Shown: positions 10,949 to 21,565, counted from the stretch's first letter. The stretch: DNA of 64,000 nucleotides from Amoebophrya sp. A120 (GCA_905178155.1 CAJINV010000015.1:1336088-1400087), one strand, 5' to 3'. Notes: generated by a model from the sequence alone, not told the origin. Translations and numbers: made by a program.

Positions 10949-13261
10949 CTAAAAATCCACTTCTTCATCTGAAGAGCGATCACCAGTACGACCTTCTTCT
11001 TGCATTACTTGCCAGGCTGCCAAGGCATCGGCCAAGTGTGACACGCCTGGGGACACATCAACTACTAACAGTTTTTTATAATAATCATCCATCCCAAAGC
11101 CATCAACAATTTCATCAAATAAATTCGGAAACAGCTTCAACAAAATTGACATTTTTTCGTCCCTGGTAGGATAATCAGCAAGATTGAAGTGCGTAGGGAC
11201 GCGGGTGTTCCACGGCTTCATATCACCTTCCGCCGCAATCGACCAAAGTTCCGCTGTAAGCCGTGTGAACACCCACTTTTGCTCCTTGCTACTTTTGCCT
11301 TGTGCTAACAAATTTTGCTGAGCACAAGTATTATCTATGGCGTGATCAAACCTCCTCCCCTGCAGCTCCTTGAAAAAGTACCGCAATGCCAGGGGGGCAA
11401 CAGCTGTTTCCAACACATTGATCGGGTACAGGCGGTAGGAGGAGTGTAGTTGTGCTGCTGTACACTGCTGTCGGACACACCTGAACCGCCCATCTTTCAC
11501 CAGGACCGCCGCCAAAACTCCCTTCCGATCGCTCCACTGTGCGTCGGTGTAGAGCAGCAGGTTGCTCGAAGTCGCATCTTCAAACTGCGCACTGCGCTTG
11601 AGCGGCAAGCTCATCACATGCTTGATGGCGTACAACGCGTTCTTCACATCTTCACACACCGCGACTTCTTCCCGTGCCAGATGCAGCCTTAACGGCTTCA
11701 TGATCGGGCTTAAAGACCTATCTGCCACCGCAGCCAAGGAGAAGGTCAATCGGCCTAGCAACGCGTCGGTGGTGGTCATGTCCAAAATCAACGTGTTTAT
11801 CGCAACATCACAAACCTGCACAATTTGCATCTTCTTTTGCTCGGTCAGCTGCACAGTAGGATGATCTCCTCTAACATCAAAAAGCAATCCCAATATTTCT
11901 AAAAACGCGTCCACGTTGATTTTGTCCGTCATCGCCGGCAATCCCAACATCTGCAGCAGTTCCAGGAGCACATCGCGGACCAACTCGCCTAATCCTCGCA
12001 ACACAAAATTCGGGAAATCATCCACATAATCCTCCGAGTTGATCCCGTAGTGCTTCCTGAGCACACTCCGCAGCAGTTTCCCCGGCCTGCACCAGCCCGT
12101 GACGGAGTGTCTGCTGCCAAAGATGGCAGACACTCCCACGAAGTAAAAATACTTCCGCAGCTCGGGGTGGAAGACGAGGATGGTGTTGTAACAACGATGT
12201 TCCGGCTTCACCATCATGTTGTTGTAACACCTTGCAATGTCGAGCAAAACGACGTCGAGCTCGTTTTTTACAACATTCATGGCACGCCGGAATTTCCTGC
12301 TCGACATTTCCTCGTCCACGCTGGCAAACGCCGCCTTATCCGCAAACGCTGGCTGCTTTGCTCCTGGTTTTAACAACTCCTCACTGAGCTTCTCCTGCTG
12401 TCCGGACACGTATCTGAGAAATTCTTTCTCATACTGTTTTTCCTGCTTCCTGCTCCTCTGCAGTACTTTGCGATTGTGTCGGACAATTTTTTTACCAGCG
12501 CAGGAGGGGTCGCGCGCCACTGCCGCGCTCGCCAAAACGTCGAGTGCCGACGGTATTGGCACTCGACACGGCAGTGGCGAACACTGGTTCGCACTGCACG
12601 CCGGGTCTATCAGCCGGACTTTTTTCGCCTGGTGCCGTGGAAATCTCCGCATGCCATAATAAATGGCTTCTCGCGCAGACTTGTTGGTGCGGATATCATC
12701 TGGAACTTCATGTGGGCCGTCTAAAAGCGCGTATCCCAGTTCGGGCAACACCGCCGTCTCTTTGACGGACTTCTCCCAGACGAGACGAGTATCGTCTTCC
12801 GACCACGCCGGTTTTGCATGCGCTCCTTCTAGCACTTTGGCGACGATTTTACTGGGTTTAAAAGCGCTGGGGTCGTCGCACATGCGGTCCTTCCTTGCTC
12901 TCGGACTCCATGTCGGATCCACCTGGCGCTCTCCAATCATGGAGAGGCCATGAAGCCACACGCGCCACGCGCAGGGATCGCTGCCGTGGTATCTCTGCCC
13001 CAAGAGCTCCCACAAGCCAAGCTTCTGACAAGTCTTGGGCTTGTTGATCCTGCTGTCGATCTGCGAGAAAAGGTCTGCTGATCTCGACGCCGTTTCCTCG
13101 TGCCACCTCTTCATCTCCGCATGTGCACGCTTTATTTTGTCTTCCGACATCTGCGCCGGGTCGGGTAGTTGTTGGGCCACATCAAAGGGGTGTTCGCGCA
13201 GCATGTCGAACTCCACCCTTTTCATAACCTTATGAACATCGAGTGCCGTGGGCAGCGGCAT
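10949..13261 (-). CDS. Reverse transcriptase / RNase H of retroelement 1
   Basis: Role: copies element RNA into DNA and degrades the RNA strand. Seen: about 770 residues from the ATG at 13261. That start (MPLPTALDVH) was chosen because the homologous ORF in retroelement 2 begins MPLPTEADVH; the in-frame ATG 14 codons upstream is not conserved. The conserved RT core has IFGSRHSVTGWCRPGKLLRS, then the catalytic YVDD at about residues 410-413. RNase H-like acidic positions follow: LLYTDAQWSD, NVLETAVAPL, DHAIDNTCAQ and NLADYPTRDE. No methyltransferase-like domain, as found after RNase H in some DIRS1-type elements, was recognised. No frameshift or stop is present, so the protein looks intact. 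It lies last in the element, about 840 bp after the Gag-like stop. Confidence 0.88.
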   Translation of the reverse strand: MPLPTALDVHKVMKRVEFDMLREHPFDVAQQLPDPAQMSEDKIKRAHAEMKRWHEETASRSADLFSQIDSRINKPKTCQKLGLWELLGQRYHGSDPCAWRVWLHGLSMIGERQVDPTWSPRARKDRMCDDPSAFKPSKIVAKVLEGAHAKPAWSEDDTRLVWEKSVKETAVLPELGYALLDGPHEVPDDIRTNKSAREAIYYGMRRFPRHQAKKVRLIDPACSANQCSPLPCRVPIPSALDVLASAAVARDPSCAGKKIVRHNRKVLQRSRKQEKQYEKEFLRYVSGQQEKLSEELLKPGAKQPAFADKAAFASVDEEMSSRKFRRAMNVVKNELDVVLLDIARCYNNMMVKPEHRCYNTILVFHPELRKYFYFVGVSAIFGSRHSVTGWCRPGKLLRSVLRKHYGINSEDYVDDFPNFVLRGLGELVRDVLLELLQMLGLPAMTDKINVDAFLEILGLLFDVRGDHPTVQLTEQKKMQIVQVCDVAINTLILDMTTTDALLGRLTFSLAAVADRSLSPIMKPLRLHLAREEVAVCEDVKNALYAIKHVMSLPLKRSAQFEDATSSNLLLYTDAQWSDRKGVLAAVLVKDGRFRCVRQQCTAAQLHSSYRLYPINVLETAVAPLALRYFFKELQGRRFDHAIDNTCAQQNLLAQGKSSKEQKWVFTRLTAELWSIAAEGDMKPWNTRVPTHFNLADYPTRDEKMSILLKLFPNLFDEIVDGFGMDDYYKKLLVVDVSPGVSHLADALAAWQVMQEEGRTGDRSSDEEVDF

Positions 13262-13953
13262 ACTGTTTTCTTTTTCCTCAAGTGACGCGAGTATCGATTT
13301 CAATCAGATCAGACGTAGAAAGACTCGGCGACTTCACTTCAACTCTACTCTGTGCACCAACACACTCAGTCTTTGCATGTGAAACAAGTGGCATGCGATG
13401 ATCTACTTTAGTCTTACACTTTGATGAGAATAAACGATGACTAGCTGCTACTTTGTGTGAGTAACTTCAATTCTTTGCACACTACTTCTCTGCCCCCAAT
13501 GCGTACGACTTGCAAATGCTGCGCTTGCGCGACTTTTGAACGATTTGCGACAGTGCTTCCTTGACTCTGGCCAGCTACACGACTTCCATTTACAACCGAC
13601 GTTCAAGCTTGACTGCTACTTTGTACACAGCAACCGACGCTCTTGAGGACGTTCACGACGACTGCGTTGCACTTTGGCCACATGGGCAGCAATCTTTCTT
13701 GCTGGGGACACACACATATCTGCAGCTCCTAGCTGCAACTACAAGTTCGCACTTGCGCTCACATTTTTAAAAACAAATATGTATCTTCCGTTGCTGTGCA
13801 TTTCCAACAGTAAGTTTGTACATGACGCTAACAAATTGCTCTGTCATTTATTTTCCAGTATTGACAAATCAACGTCAATCGTCATAAACTATACTGTTGC
13901 CAGGTCACGTCACTGGATAAAAAATCAGAAAAATGAATTTTTGATAAACAAAT

Positions 13954-14067
13954 CAGTGCACAGCAGCCCGAAAAAACCATGTATAAGTACTCTCATGGAG
14001 AGTTAATTACTTTCTAATTTTTATTTTCATTTTTTGAAACGACATTAGCGGACGCTGCTGTGCACTG
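13954..14067 (-). repeat. Inverted repeat downstream of gag stop, retroelement 1
   Basis: Perfect 14-base arms CAGTGCACAGCAGC (13954-13967) and GCTGCTGTGCACTG (14054-14067) enclose about 86 AT-rich bases. The stem begins 37 bases after the gag stop on the minus strand. An equivalent structure sits at the same place in retroelement 2, so it is probably functional (RNA 3' end, reinitiation or packaging structure; inference). Confidence 0.8.
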
Positions 14068-14103
14068 TACATTTGAAAAACTCATAAAAGGCAAGAATCA
14101 CAT

Positions 14104-15414
14104 TCACACCGCGGCAGCCTCAGCCACCGGCTTGCACCACGACTCGTACTCAATGTCCTTGAGCTTGTCGCTAAACGCGGACTGCAAGTTCTTCCACTCG
14201 TTCGGGCTCATGTCGCCCGCCGCCGCGTGGCGAAACCTGCACTCGCTACCGAACTTGCACGAACCCTTGTTCTTGAGAAAGTCGTGGCACCACTTGGCGT
14301 TGCCCTTCTTGCCTTTTTTGCCGTTTTTACCCTTACCTGAAGGAATCGTTACACATGCATGACTACCGTTTCAACTTCATGTCTGAACATATGCATGAAA
14401 AACAACTGCAAAGACTGTCTCATGACACCACATTGATACCTACCTTTGTTGTTTTTTCCACCACTCTGATAGGGCCCATACGAGTCCCTGAGGTTGGACA
14501 TTTCTTCCCGCATAGCGGCACGCTCCTCTGCGATCAAAGAGCGGGCTTCGGCCGTAGCCTCCGCCGACGCCTCACGCAGGTTCTTCAAACGCTGTAATTC
14601 TTCACCCCAGACCTTGTTGAAACGATTTTCGGCAAAAAAGGTTCTCATACGGCCTTCGAAGGTAGTGCCGGGCTGGGAACTGTCGGGGGTCCACTGCTCC
14701 GTCTTGTAGACGATGGTCCCCAACGCCCTGATGGCGGTCTCCTCGGAGATCGTGGTCTTGGCCAACATGAGCTGACTGATGATCTGGCTACGCCTGTCGA
14801 CCGTAATCAAGGGGTCGCGGTCCCTATGGACCTTGGCCGCCATGGCCGCCAGCAACGCGTTGACCGAGAAAGGGAGGTCCTTGTTGACCTTGGCGGTACC
14901 ATCCTCCTGAGTCAGCAGCTTCTTGAGCTCCTTCATCGTTTTACCTGATAATGAACGATTTGCCCAATTGCATTTCCATGATTGCCACATGTTTTTACAC
15001 TTGCGCAAATAACTTTGCATACCAATTATGCATGCACAACAAATGATCTATACCACTTTCCCACAACGCACGGGCGTTGATGACCTTGGCACACTTGGTG
15101 AAGTCGGCCTGGGTGGGCCGTAACTCGGGGACGTCGAGCGACAAGTTCTGGAAACTCTGCTCGATCTGATTGTCTTGTCCGACAATGAAGTCGGTCAACT
15201 CCCTGTTGGCAGCACCCGCTGTGATGTGATTTTTTCCATATCGGAAAACGCAACATGCATGTCACATGGACTTCTCATCAGCTCTTACTCATTTTGAAAG
15301 AAACATACTACACGCATGCATCATGGCTGCATGAACTCAAACAACAAAGAAAACTATCATACCCTGGGCAACCGCAGCCGCCTGCTGCTGTTGGTTAACG
15401 TTGACATTGGCCAT
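14104..15414 (-). CDS. Gag-like CCCH zinc-finger protein of retroelement 1 (four exons)
   Basis: Seen: exons 15414-15363, 15218-15054, 14944-14444 and 14336-14104 join through three GT-AG introns, all in phase 1, into 316 residues. The protein starts MANVNVNQQQQ. Conserved blocks shared with retroelement 2 include ELTDF(I)VGQD, PELRP, MAAK.HRDR(D/E)P and GTT(F/Y)EGRMR.(F/Y)FAE.RF. A helical charged region follows, then a Gly/Lys-rich linker and a C-terminal CCCH finger (C-x7-C-x5-C-x3-H; WCHDFLKNKGSCKFGSECRFRH). It ends YESWCKPVAEAAAV. Known: a nucleic-acid-binding finger at the end of a helical protein is a usual Gag layout, and the position upstream of RT supports the role. Odd: spliceosomal introns inside a retroelement gene. 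Confidence 0.78.
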
Positions 15415-15735
15415 TTTTTTTTACGAAGTGCTAAAAGCTACTTCAACAGAGTTTTGATATCCTCAGAGGTGTAAACGGACTTTTCCTACGGGTGTGCGTT
15501 TTTTTTTTTAATTGAAGCTCAACTGTAACGCAACGAAAACCAATGACGCACTGTGACTTGAAATCGTGGCACTTTGATCCTCGGCGGAACCTTTACTGTG
15601 CATTTTGCTGAACACGCGGGTGACAGGTGTGGAGACTTTCTTGGCGCAAGCTGTGCATTCCTATTTTTCTATGCTCTTCACATGCTCTTAAACAAAAAGC
15701 CAGCATCTTCATGCACTTCATCATTTTGCGTAACC

Positions 15736-17286
15736 TTAAATGCCGCAGAAGTTCAGAGGGACAAACATGTTCCGACTCACATACGGGATAGATCTTATGT
15801 AATACATCAGCATTTGCATGTTAGCCCAGCACACTATCACGCTTCACACTTGCGCTGCTAGCTTCACATATCTGCACTCTTATTTTTCCATTTTTCCATC
15901 ACAATCTCCACACAAAAGCCTCAAGCTGGCATCGCAAGAGCTGCACATCATAGGGCAATGCACGATGACACGAACTGGATCGATCTTCATCAGGTACAGA
16001 TGCGTAGCACTTCCTATCCTCCAACTATGGCTTGCGGCATCTTTTTCATGCGGAAACGTGCGCTTCATTATCTTAGCAATGTCCAAGTCTTCTCTGCACA
16101 GATGTGGCAACACACTTTTGAACTTGCAAACACAGAACTCTGGCGGGTACTTGATGCGCTTCAACTGCTCACAAATGCAAGTGACCCTTACCATGGCGCA
16201 CTTGTTAACTTTGGTAGAGGCTTCCTGAAAGTTTAGTAACAAGTCTCCATTAACATCATATCGTAAAGAGATGAGACCTGTGTCGCCTGTGTTCTTCACG
16301 TCCAGCAAAAAGGCTTCGCTTTTCCTCAATGCTGCATAAAAAGCCAAGAGCAGAGCCACCGCCTCTTGATACAACAATTTACTGCACACCCACATCTGGT
16401 AGATATGCATTATCGTCATGGGAGACTTCTGCTTTTTCCTGCCTAGAAAGCCTCTACGAACCAGTGTAGAGAGTTCCTTCATCACGTTTTCTTTTTCTGT
16501 ACCGGATAACCTGCAGCGCTCGTCCGCCAAAACATCCTTCACAGCCGGCTGTATGCTTGCATACCCGGCGGCCATACTCGTCCCCACAAACGCCCGCACT
16601 GATGGATACGACCACAGGTGGTACGGGAGATTCTGCGCCACTTTTTCATACCGTCTAATCCGTGAAGCACGATTGTCATCGGCTTTTTTTGTGGAGGACA
16701 TCTGGTCCAACTCCGACATCGCCGACTGTAGTAACATGGGGTCCTTGGCGATATCCAACGCCAGAGCCAGCTTGCTCTGCGCTGTCCGCCCCTCCGCCTC
16801 CGTACGGGCGTTGAACACTGCGTCGATACTGGCTTGCGCCGTCACCATCTGCTTGACGAACACGTCCTTGGGGACGTCGAGCACGTTGCTACGCTGAAAC
16901 GGATCATCTTTCCGTCTACACCTGATGCTGTCGAGCACTGGCTCCCCGTTTTTGTACTGTATGCTGAGCCGTAACTGGGAAAGCGTGTTGCTCATCTGCA
17001 CTGCCTGTGCCTGGTTCAAAATCATCACTCCCTTACTGGTGGGCGTCGGTACTCGTTCTTGCAACTGCTCGCGCGTGAACGTACTGGCAGGAAGCTCTCC
17101 TGCACTCGCAAGTAGCTGCGCTGGCAACCTGGTGCCGCTAGCTGCACAGTCTCGTATGGCTTTCGCTGCCACCCTTTCTCCGAAGGCTTTTTTCATGCTA
17201 TCGACCGACCGTAGGTTGTCTGCTGCCTGCGCTTCCAACTCTGCCTTCATCGAGGCATCGAAATCATCTTCACTTTCTGACAACAT
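15736..17286 (-). CDS. Tyrosine recombinase of retroelement 1 (C-terminus displaced by insertion/intron)
   Basis: Role: integrates the circular DNA copy through a covalent 3'-phosphotyrosine. Seen: from the ATG at 17286 (MLSESEDDF, matching MVDSGSEDDF in retroelement 2), with the box-I arginine in FYAALRKSE and the HxxR motif in ASHSWRIGSATH. An upstream ATG at 17316 lies inside repeat A2. The open frame ends at 15880 in unrelated sequence. The missing end with the catalytic tyrosine (CWANMQMLMYYIRSIPYVSR) is found intact at about 15839-15736, ending in TAA. Roughly 115 bases separate the parts. They probably form an intron, because a similar VIV(H)C coding stretch is duplicated on both sides, but no clean GT-AG pair fits, so an inactivating insertion is possible. 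Confidence 0.8.
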
Positions 17287-17312
17287 GGCGTGGGTGGGTG
17301 GGCAAGAAAAAG

Positions 17313-17497
17313 CCACCAGCTACGCGAGCTGGAGTTCTTCGAGGTCCTGCTACCCTTGAGCTATATCTATTTGTATGTATACAGGCGCGTGACGCGCAAA
17401 TACCGCTCGCGTTCAGCGCTCGTACTGGACTACACTCAGATGCACCGGCATGGTCCTGCCGAAATAAAGGCGGCGGGCTCGTCCCTTGCCGCTCTAC
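17313..17497 (-). repeat. Split direct repeat A2 of retroelement 1
   Basis: Starts CCACCAGCTACGCGAGCTGG and matches 18313-18497 with a few substitutions. It abuts B1 at 17497/17498. Confidence 0.92.
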
Positions 17498-17668
17498 TTT
17501 ATTTCTTGCGTGTCTAGCTTGGTGTACATTTACATTGATGTGATGACACGAATGTGGACTACTGGCCACGCGAGAAACGATCGTCGAGCCCGCCGACGGG
17601 ATACCAGCTTCGCAACGCAGACCGGAAGGCGTTTCGCACGTCGAATCCAAACACCACGGGGGAGGGCC
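17498..17668 (-). repeat. Split direct repeat B1 of retroelement 1
   Basis: 171-bp copy of 10480-10650. Its abutment with A2 reproduces the element's circle junction. Confidence 0.92.
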
Positions 17669-18312
17669 TTTCGCCACCTACGCTCGACCACGAGGAGAGG
17701 GCGCCGACTGAGGCGCATCTGGAACTCCCCCACCCCGCTCGACGACGCGAGCGTCTCGAAGACCTACAGCGACGCATGCTGGTGCCGCGTTTTGACATCC
17801 TACTACTCGCTCATCGTGAGCTGCACACAACACTGGCTGCGGCGCCTTAGCAAGCATATCTGATGCCCGCTTTCGACAACAACAGGCACGCAGCACTGCC
17901 TCTCGACGAGTCGATAAGCAGCGCCACGCGCGCAACCTGGTGCTAACAGCGAAGCAAGCTTCACCGTCAGAACCGTCACACGAGTGGGGGCGCACCACCG
18001 GAGAGGTGATCCTCGCCTGGGCGAGAAGCTACCGACTCCCCGAGGGCAGCGCTGACGCCATATGCTCTGCAGCCACTGCATCGGCCTGCATCCACCTAGG
18101 ACGCTGCAACACGCATTCGCACCTGTGCACACTTCGCACTAAACCGCACTTCTCTACCTGGCTACCTGCCTGCGCACTGTGCTGCCACACTTGTGGACCA
18201 GCCTCAGCCACAACCTAGCCTCCGTCAGCTGTGCTACCATGGAGCGACACCGGAGACTAGCGCCTGCAGTGGGCACGGACGGTGAGACCGCGAAACCAAG
18301 AAAAAAAAAAAA
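17669..18312 (-). other. Leader region between A1 and B1 of retroelement 1
   Basis: About 640 GC-moderate bases. Frames on either strand show no conserved motif. Retroelement 2 has a ~710-bp region in the same place without obvious sequence similarity. Probably an untranslated leader or promoter region (inference). Confidence 0.6.
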
Positions 18313-18497
18313 CCACCAGCTACGCGAGCTGGAGTTCTTCGAGGTCCTGCTACCCTTGAGCTATATCTATTTGTATGCATACAGGCGCGCGGCGCGCAAA
18401 TACCGCCCGCGTTCAGCGCTCGCACTGGACTACACTCAGACGCACCGGCATGGTCCTGCCGAAATAAAGGCGGCGGGCTCGTCCCTCGCCGCTCTAC
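18313..18497 (-). repeat. Split direct repeat A1 (5' end) of retroelement 1
   Basis: 185-bp copy of 17313-17497. Its outer edge (..GCCGCTCTAC) marks the element's 5' end on the minus strand. Confidence 0.92.
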
Positions 18498-18679
18498 ACG
18501 TGTAAAATTTTTGCAAGTTTTTAAAATTTTAAAAAATGCAGAGTTTTACTGTAAATCAGTCGGATCTGCCTTAGCGGATCAAGAGTCTAAGTGAAGCCAT
18601 TCAGTTTCTGCGGAAAGTCGCAAGCTTTTATATGATTTTGGAGGTTTGGCACAATTCTAGCAAGATTGCCTTTTTCAAA
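18498..18679. other. AT-rich spacer between the head-to-head retroelements
   Basis: About 180 bp of AT-rich sequence between the two 5' ends. No gene. It is probably the remaining host sequence. Confidence 0.7.
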
Positions 18680-18841
18680 TACAGCGGCGAGGGACGAGCC
18701 CGCAGCTTCTTTTGTCGCTTTCAAGTGACACCGATGCCATCGCAGATGCGTTAGAAGTCGTGCGCGCACGCGCGCTATAGTTTTGTAGTAGCTACGGGTA
18801 GCTGGGCCTCCGAGCTTGCGCCTCGTTGGCGTATTTTCTTT
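18680..18841 (+). repeat. Split direct repeat A1 (5' end) of retroelement 2
   Basis: Starts TACAGCGGCGAGGGACGAGC and ends TTGGCGTATTTTCTTT. Near-identical to 19721-19882. Confidence 0.93.
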
Positions 18842-19553
18842 GGCCTCACGGAATTCACCATCCGTGCCCACAGCAGGTGCCGCGTCTTCCAGTAGTAGGA
18901 AGGCGCGGTGGCAGTGTTTTGCCGCGTGGCAAACTGCCGTCGTCCTGTGTCTTGCACGTGAGTGCAAGCAGGCGCGCGTCCTGTGTCTTGTCGCGTAGGC
19001 AAGCAGGCTGCTCACGGTGCTCGTGTGAGCCGTTGTCGATTGTGCTGCACGCAGATGCAAATGTAGGTGCCCAGTCAGGGTGGTGCAGGTTAGCATAGCC
19101 GCTGTAGGCATGCGCCTGCACATGCGTGTGTCTAGTTGCCCAGGCCGTGTGAGAGCCGGGAGTGGTGTGCCAGTAGAGCACCGTGCTGGCTGCCAGTCGG
19201 CGTCTGCGCTGCTGTTCGGCGGGCCGGTCGTTCTCTACTCCGGTAGGGATCACCCCGTTGGCAGTGCGCACCGTGCGGCTGCGTTTGTCTCCAGGCGCTG
19301 TTTCTCTCACGAGGAACAGCGCCTCGAGGCGCTGTTGGACAGGCTCGCCTGCACAGCAGCGCTTCGCGTCGATACATGTCCACAGGACGAAGTTCCTGGA
19401 CGCCGGCAGTCTGCGAAGGTCATTGTGGTACGGCAAAGCAATGCCGCCGTAAGTCGTGCGTTCCTCGGGTGCCCTCGACGTCGAGCGCCAGTGGGAGGTC
19501 TTTGTATGTGCCTCGGTCGGCGCCCTCTCCTGTCGAGAGCGGTGTTGGCAAAA
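18842..19553 (+). other. Leader region between A1 and B1 of retroelement 2
   Basis: About 710 GC-rich bases. Long frames occur on both strands but carry no conserved motif and are not shared with retroelement 1. Likely untranslated. Confidence 0.6.
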
Positions 19554-19720
19554 GGGGCCTCCCGGTTTCGTATCGAGCGTGCGCTCGATCCAGGCGTCAG
19601 CAGCTCGTTGTCTCTGCGCAGCGTCCGCGCAGGCGCTCGTCGAGTTCGTGGGACCAGACGGTAGCTGTACACCAGTGCACCAAAGTGTAAGAGAGTAAAA
19701 GAAGAAAGACGAGAAAAGAA
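19554..19720 (+). repeat. Split direct repeat B1 of retroelement 2
   Basis: Starts GGGGCCTCCCGGTTTCG and ends GACGAGAAAAGAA. Near-identical to 26345-26511. Confidence 0.93.
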
Positions 19721-19882
19721 TACAGCGGCGAGGGACGAGCCCGCAGCTTCTTTTGTCGCTTTCAAGTGACACCGATGTCATCACAGATGCGTTAGAAGTC
19801 GTGCGCGCACACGCGCTATAGTTTTGTAGTAGCTACGGGTAGCTGGGCCTCGGAACTTACGCCTCGTTGGCGTATTTTCTTT
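19721..19882 (+). repeat. Split direct repeat A2 of retroelement 2
   Basis: 162-bp copy of A1 abutting B1. It ends about 23 bases before the recombinase start, so it may hold the promoter or leader for that ORF. Confidence 0.93.
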
Positions 19883-19905
19883 TCCCACCCGCCCACGCCA
19901 AGAAA

Positions 19906-21336
19906 ATGGTCGACTCAGGCTCGGAAGATGACTTCTGGCAGGAGCTCAAAGGTGAAATGAAAGAGCAAGCCGAGGAAAACTGCAGTACGTACGAGAATAT
20001 GCAGAGGGCTTTTGGTGCCAAAGTAGCGGAAAAAGCCGCGCGGCAGTGTGCAGAAGCCGGTGTAAAGTTGCCGAATTCGCTGTTGCGGGAGTCAAAGTCA
20101 CTTCCGGCGAATCTGTTCACGCATGAACAAGTCAGCGAGCCGTGTGTACCGTGTGAAGCTCGTGGTGTACTGCAAGGAACGCAGGCGCAGATGTTACGGC
20201 TGGTTGCCAACGTGTCGCGGTTGAAGATTGTGCAGAGAACGCACCCGGACGGCAAAGTGGAGCTGCAGTGCTTTAGGAAGCACGACAACCCGTTCGCGAG
20301 GTCGGACAGCACGGACGTGTCCAAGGAGTTGTGTACGGCAAGATTAGTGGAGGGACAAAGCACGCTGGATGCAGTCTTTGCGGCTAGAACGGAGCAGGAA
20401 AAAAGTAGTGCGCGGAGCAAACTGCAGATGGCGCTGGACATCGCGCGCGACCCGCATCTGTTGCAGGAAGCGCTGTTGGACTACGAGGACAAAACCTCCA
20501 CGGAAAAAGCCGACGCCAACAGGCAGTCCAGGATTAGTCGCTACATCAAGATCGCGGAGTATCTTCCCAAAAATTGCAAACCTTGGACTTTCCCAAGTGT
20601 TAGAATGTTTATAGGAGCCAGCCTAGCGGCTGGCTACCTGAGTATTAAGCCCGCTGGTGTTGATGTACTGAATCATCCGAGTTGCGTGTTGTCTGACGCA
20701 GAAAAAGACACAATTCACAGAGAACTTGCATCACTAGCACGCAGAGGATTTTTGGGAAGAAAGCGACAGAAATCACCGTTAACCATCGCGCATATTCTCA
20801 CCTACTGGAAGTTGCAGAAGCTATCGCACAAGCAAGTAGTTGTGTTACTACTCTGCTTCTATGGAGCGTTACGCAAGTCAGAATGTGCAAAGTTAGATGT
20901 CAAATTTACAGGTCAAAAAGGATTGATATCCATGAAATACAAAGAGAGCGATTTAGTTTTTAACTTCCAAGAAGCGAGCGCCAAAGTAAACACGTGCTCG
21001 CTCGTCAGAGTGCGTTGTGTGTGTGCAGAACTGCAGAAAATAAATTATCCAGAGTGGTTTTGTGTGTGCAGACTCAAAAGCATCATTCCGCAGCTGTGTG
21101 AAGATGATTTAAATGTGGCAAAAGTCATGAAGTCCGTTTTTGAAAAAGAAGAGCATGTGGCTAGCCATTCATGGCGGATCGGGTGCGCCACACACCTGTA
21201 CTTGGCAAAACTGGATCCAGTAAGATGCATTGTGCACTGCCGTTGGGCCAACTTACAAATGCTCCTCTATTATATTAGAAGTGCGCCACATGTATCGCGG
21301 TCTATGTTTGTGGACTTAATGTTTGCTGGTGTGTAG
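19906..21336 (+). CDS. Tyrosine recombinase of retroelement 2
   Basis: Role: site-specific recombinase that inserts the element's circular DNA. Seen: 476 residues from the ATG at 19906 (MVDSGSEDDF). The in-frame ATG at 19867 lies inside repeat A2 and was not preferred, although MA(F/Y)..PP.HA is also conserved in retroelement 1. The catalytic set of the tyrosine recombinase family is visible: Arg about 323 (GALRKSEC), His421-x-x-Arg424 (SHSWRIGCATH), and a tyrosine at about 455/456 (LLYYIR). A basic region (RRGFLGRKRQK) precedes box I. Odd: it is the first gene of the element, whereas in most DIRS/PAT/Ngaro elements the recombinase comes after gag. Confidence 0.9.
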   Translation: MVDSGSEDDFWQELKGEMKEQAEENCSTYENMQRAFGAKVAEKAARQCAEAGVKLPNSLLRESKSLPANLFTHEQVSEPCVPCEARGVLQGTQAQMLRLVANVSRLKIVQRTHPDGKVELQCFRKHDNPFARSDSTDVSKELCTARLVEGQSTLDAVFAARTEQEKSSARSKLQMALDIARDPHLLQEALLDYEDKTSTEKADANRQSRISRYIKIAEYLPKNCKPWTFPSVRMFIGASLAAGYLSIKPAGVDVLNHPSCVLSDAEKDTIHRELASLARRGFLGRKRQKSPLTIAHILTYWKLQKLSHKQVVVLLLCFYGALRKSECAKLDVKFTGQKGLISMKYKESDLVFNFQEASAKVNTCSLVRVRCVCAELQKINYPEWFCVCRLKSIIPQLCEDDLNVAKVMKSVFEKEEHVASHSWRIGCATHLYLAKLDPVRCIVHCRWANLQMLLYYIRSAPHVSRSMFVDLMFAGV

Positions 21337-21565
21337 TAGTGTAAAAGCACAGATGTAAAAGGAAAAAAACCAAATCGCCTGCAATGGCTGCTCCTCCATG
21401 TTATTTGTGTAGATGCGTGTGTTCAAAACTGTTACCGTCACGTTCAAACATGACTGATCCGAGATCAAGCTTTCATTGCGTGTAAAAATGTGAATCACTT
21501 CCAAAAAAACCCGTAGATTCGTCCTTTCCCTTTACTGAGTTTAGAAAAAGTTTTCGTCGTCGAAG

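Larger units (their letters stand above)
10480..18497 (-). mobile_element. Tyrosine-recombinase (DIRS/PAT-like) retrotransposon 1
   Basis: Seen: about 8.0 kb read on the minus strand. Order: A1 (18497-18313), ~640-bp unique leader, B1 (17668-17498), A2 (17497-17313), recombinase, Gag-like CCCH protein, RT/RNase H, B2 (10650-10480). A1/A2 are near-identical 185-bp direct repeats and B1/B2 near-identical 171-bp direct repeats. B1 and A2 abut, so the B1-A2 junction equals the junction made by circularising the element (B2 to A1). Known: split direct repeats with RT, RNase H and a tyrosine recombinase define the DIRS/PAT/Ngaro superfamily, which integrates by recombination rather than by a DDE integrase. 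No clear TSD is seen, as expected. Odd: the recombinase precedes Gag, and the ORFs lie after the B1-A2 junction rather than before it. Confidence 0.85.

Noticed and set aside
18855-19784. 309-aa minus-strand frame inside the leader of retroelement 2
   Set aside because: Antisense to the element, spans parts of repeats B1 and A2, and has no counterpart in retroelement 1.
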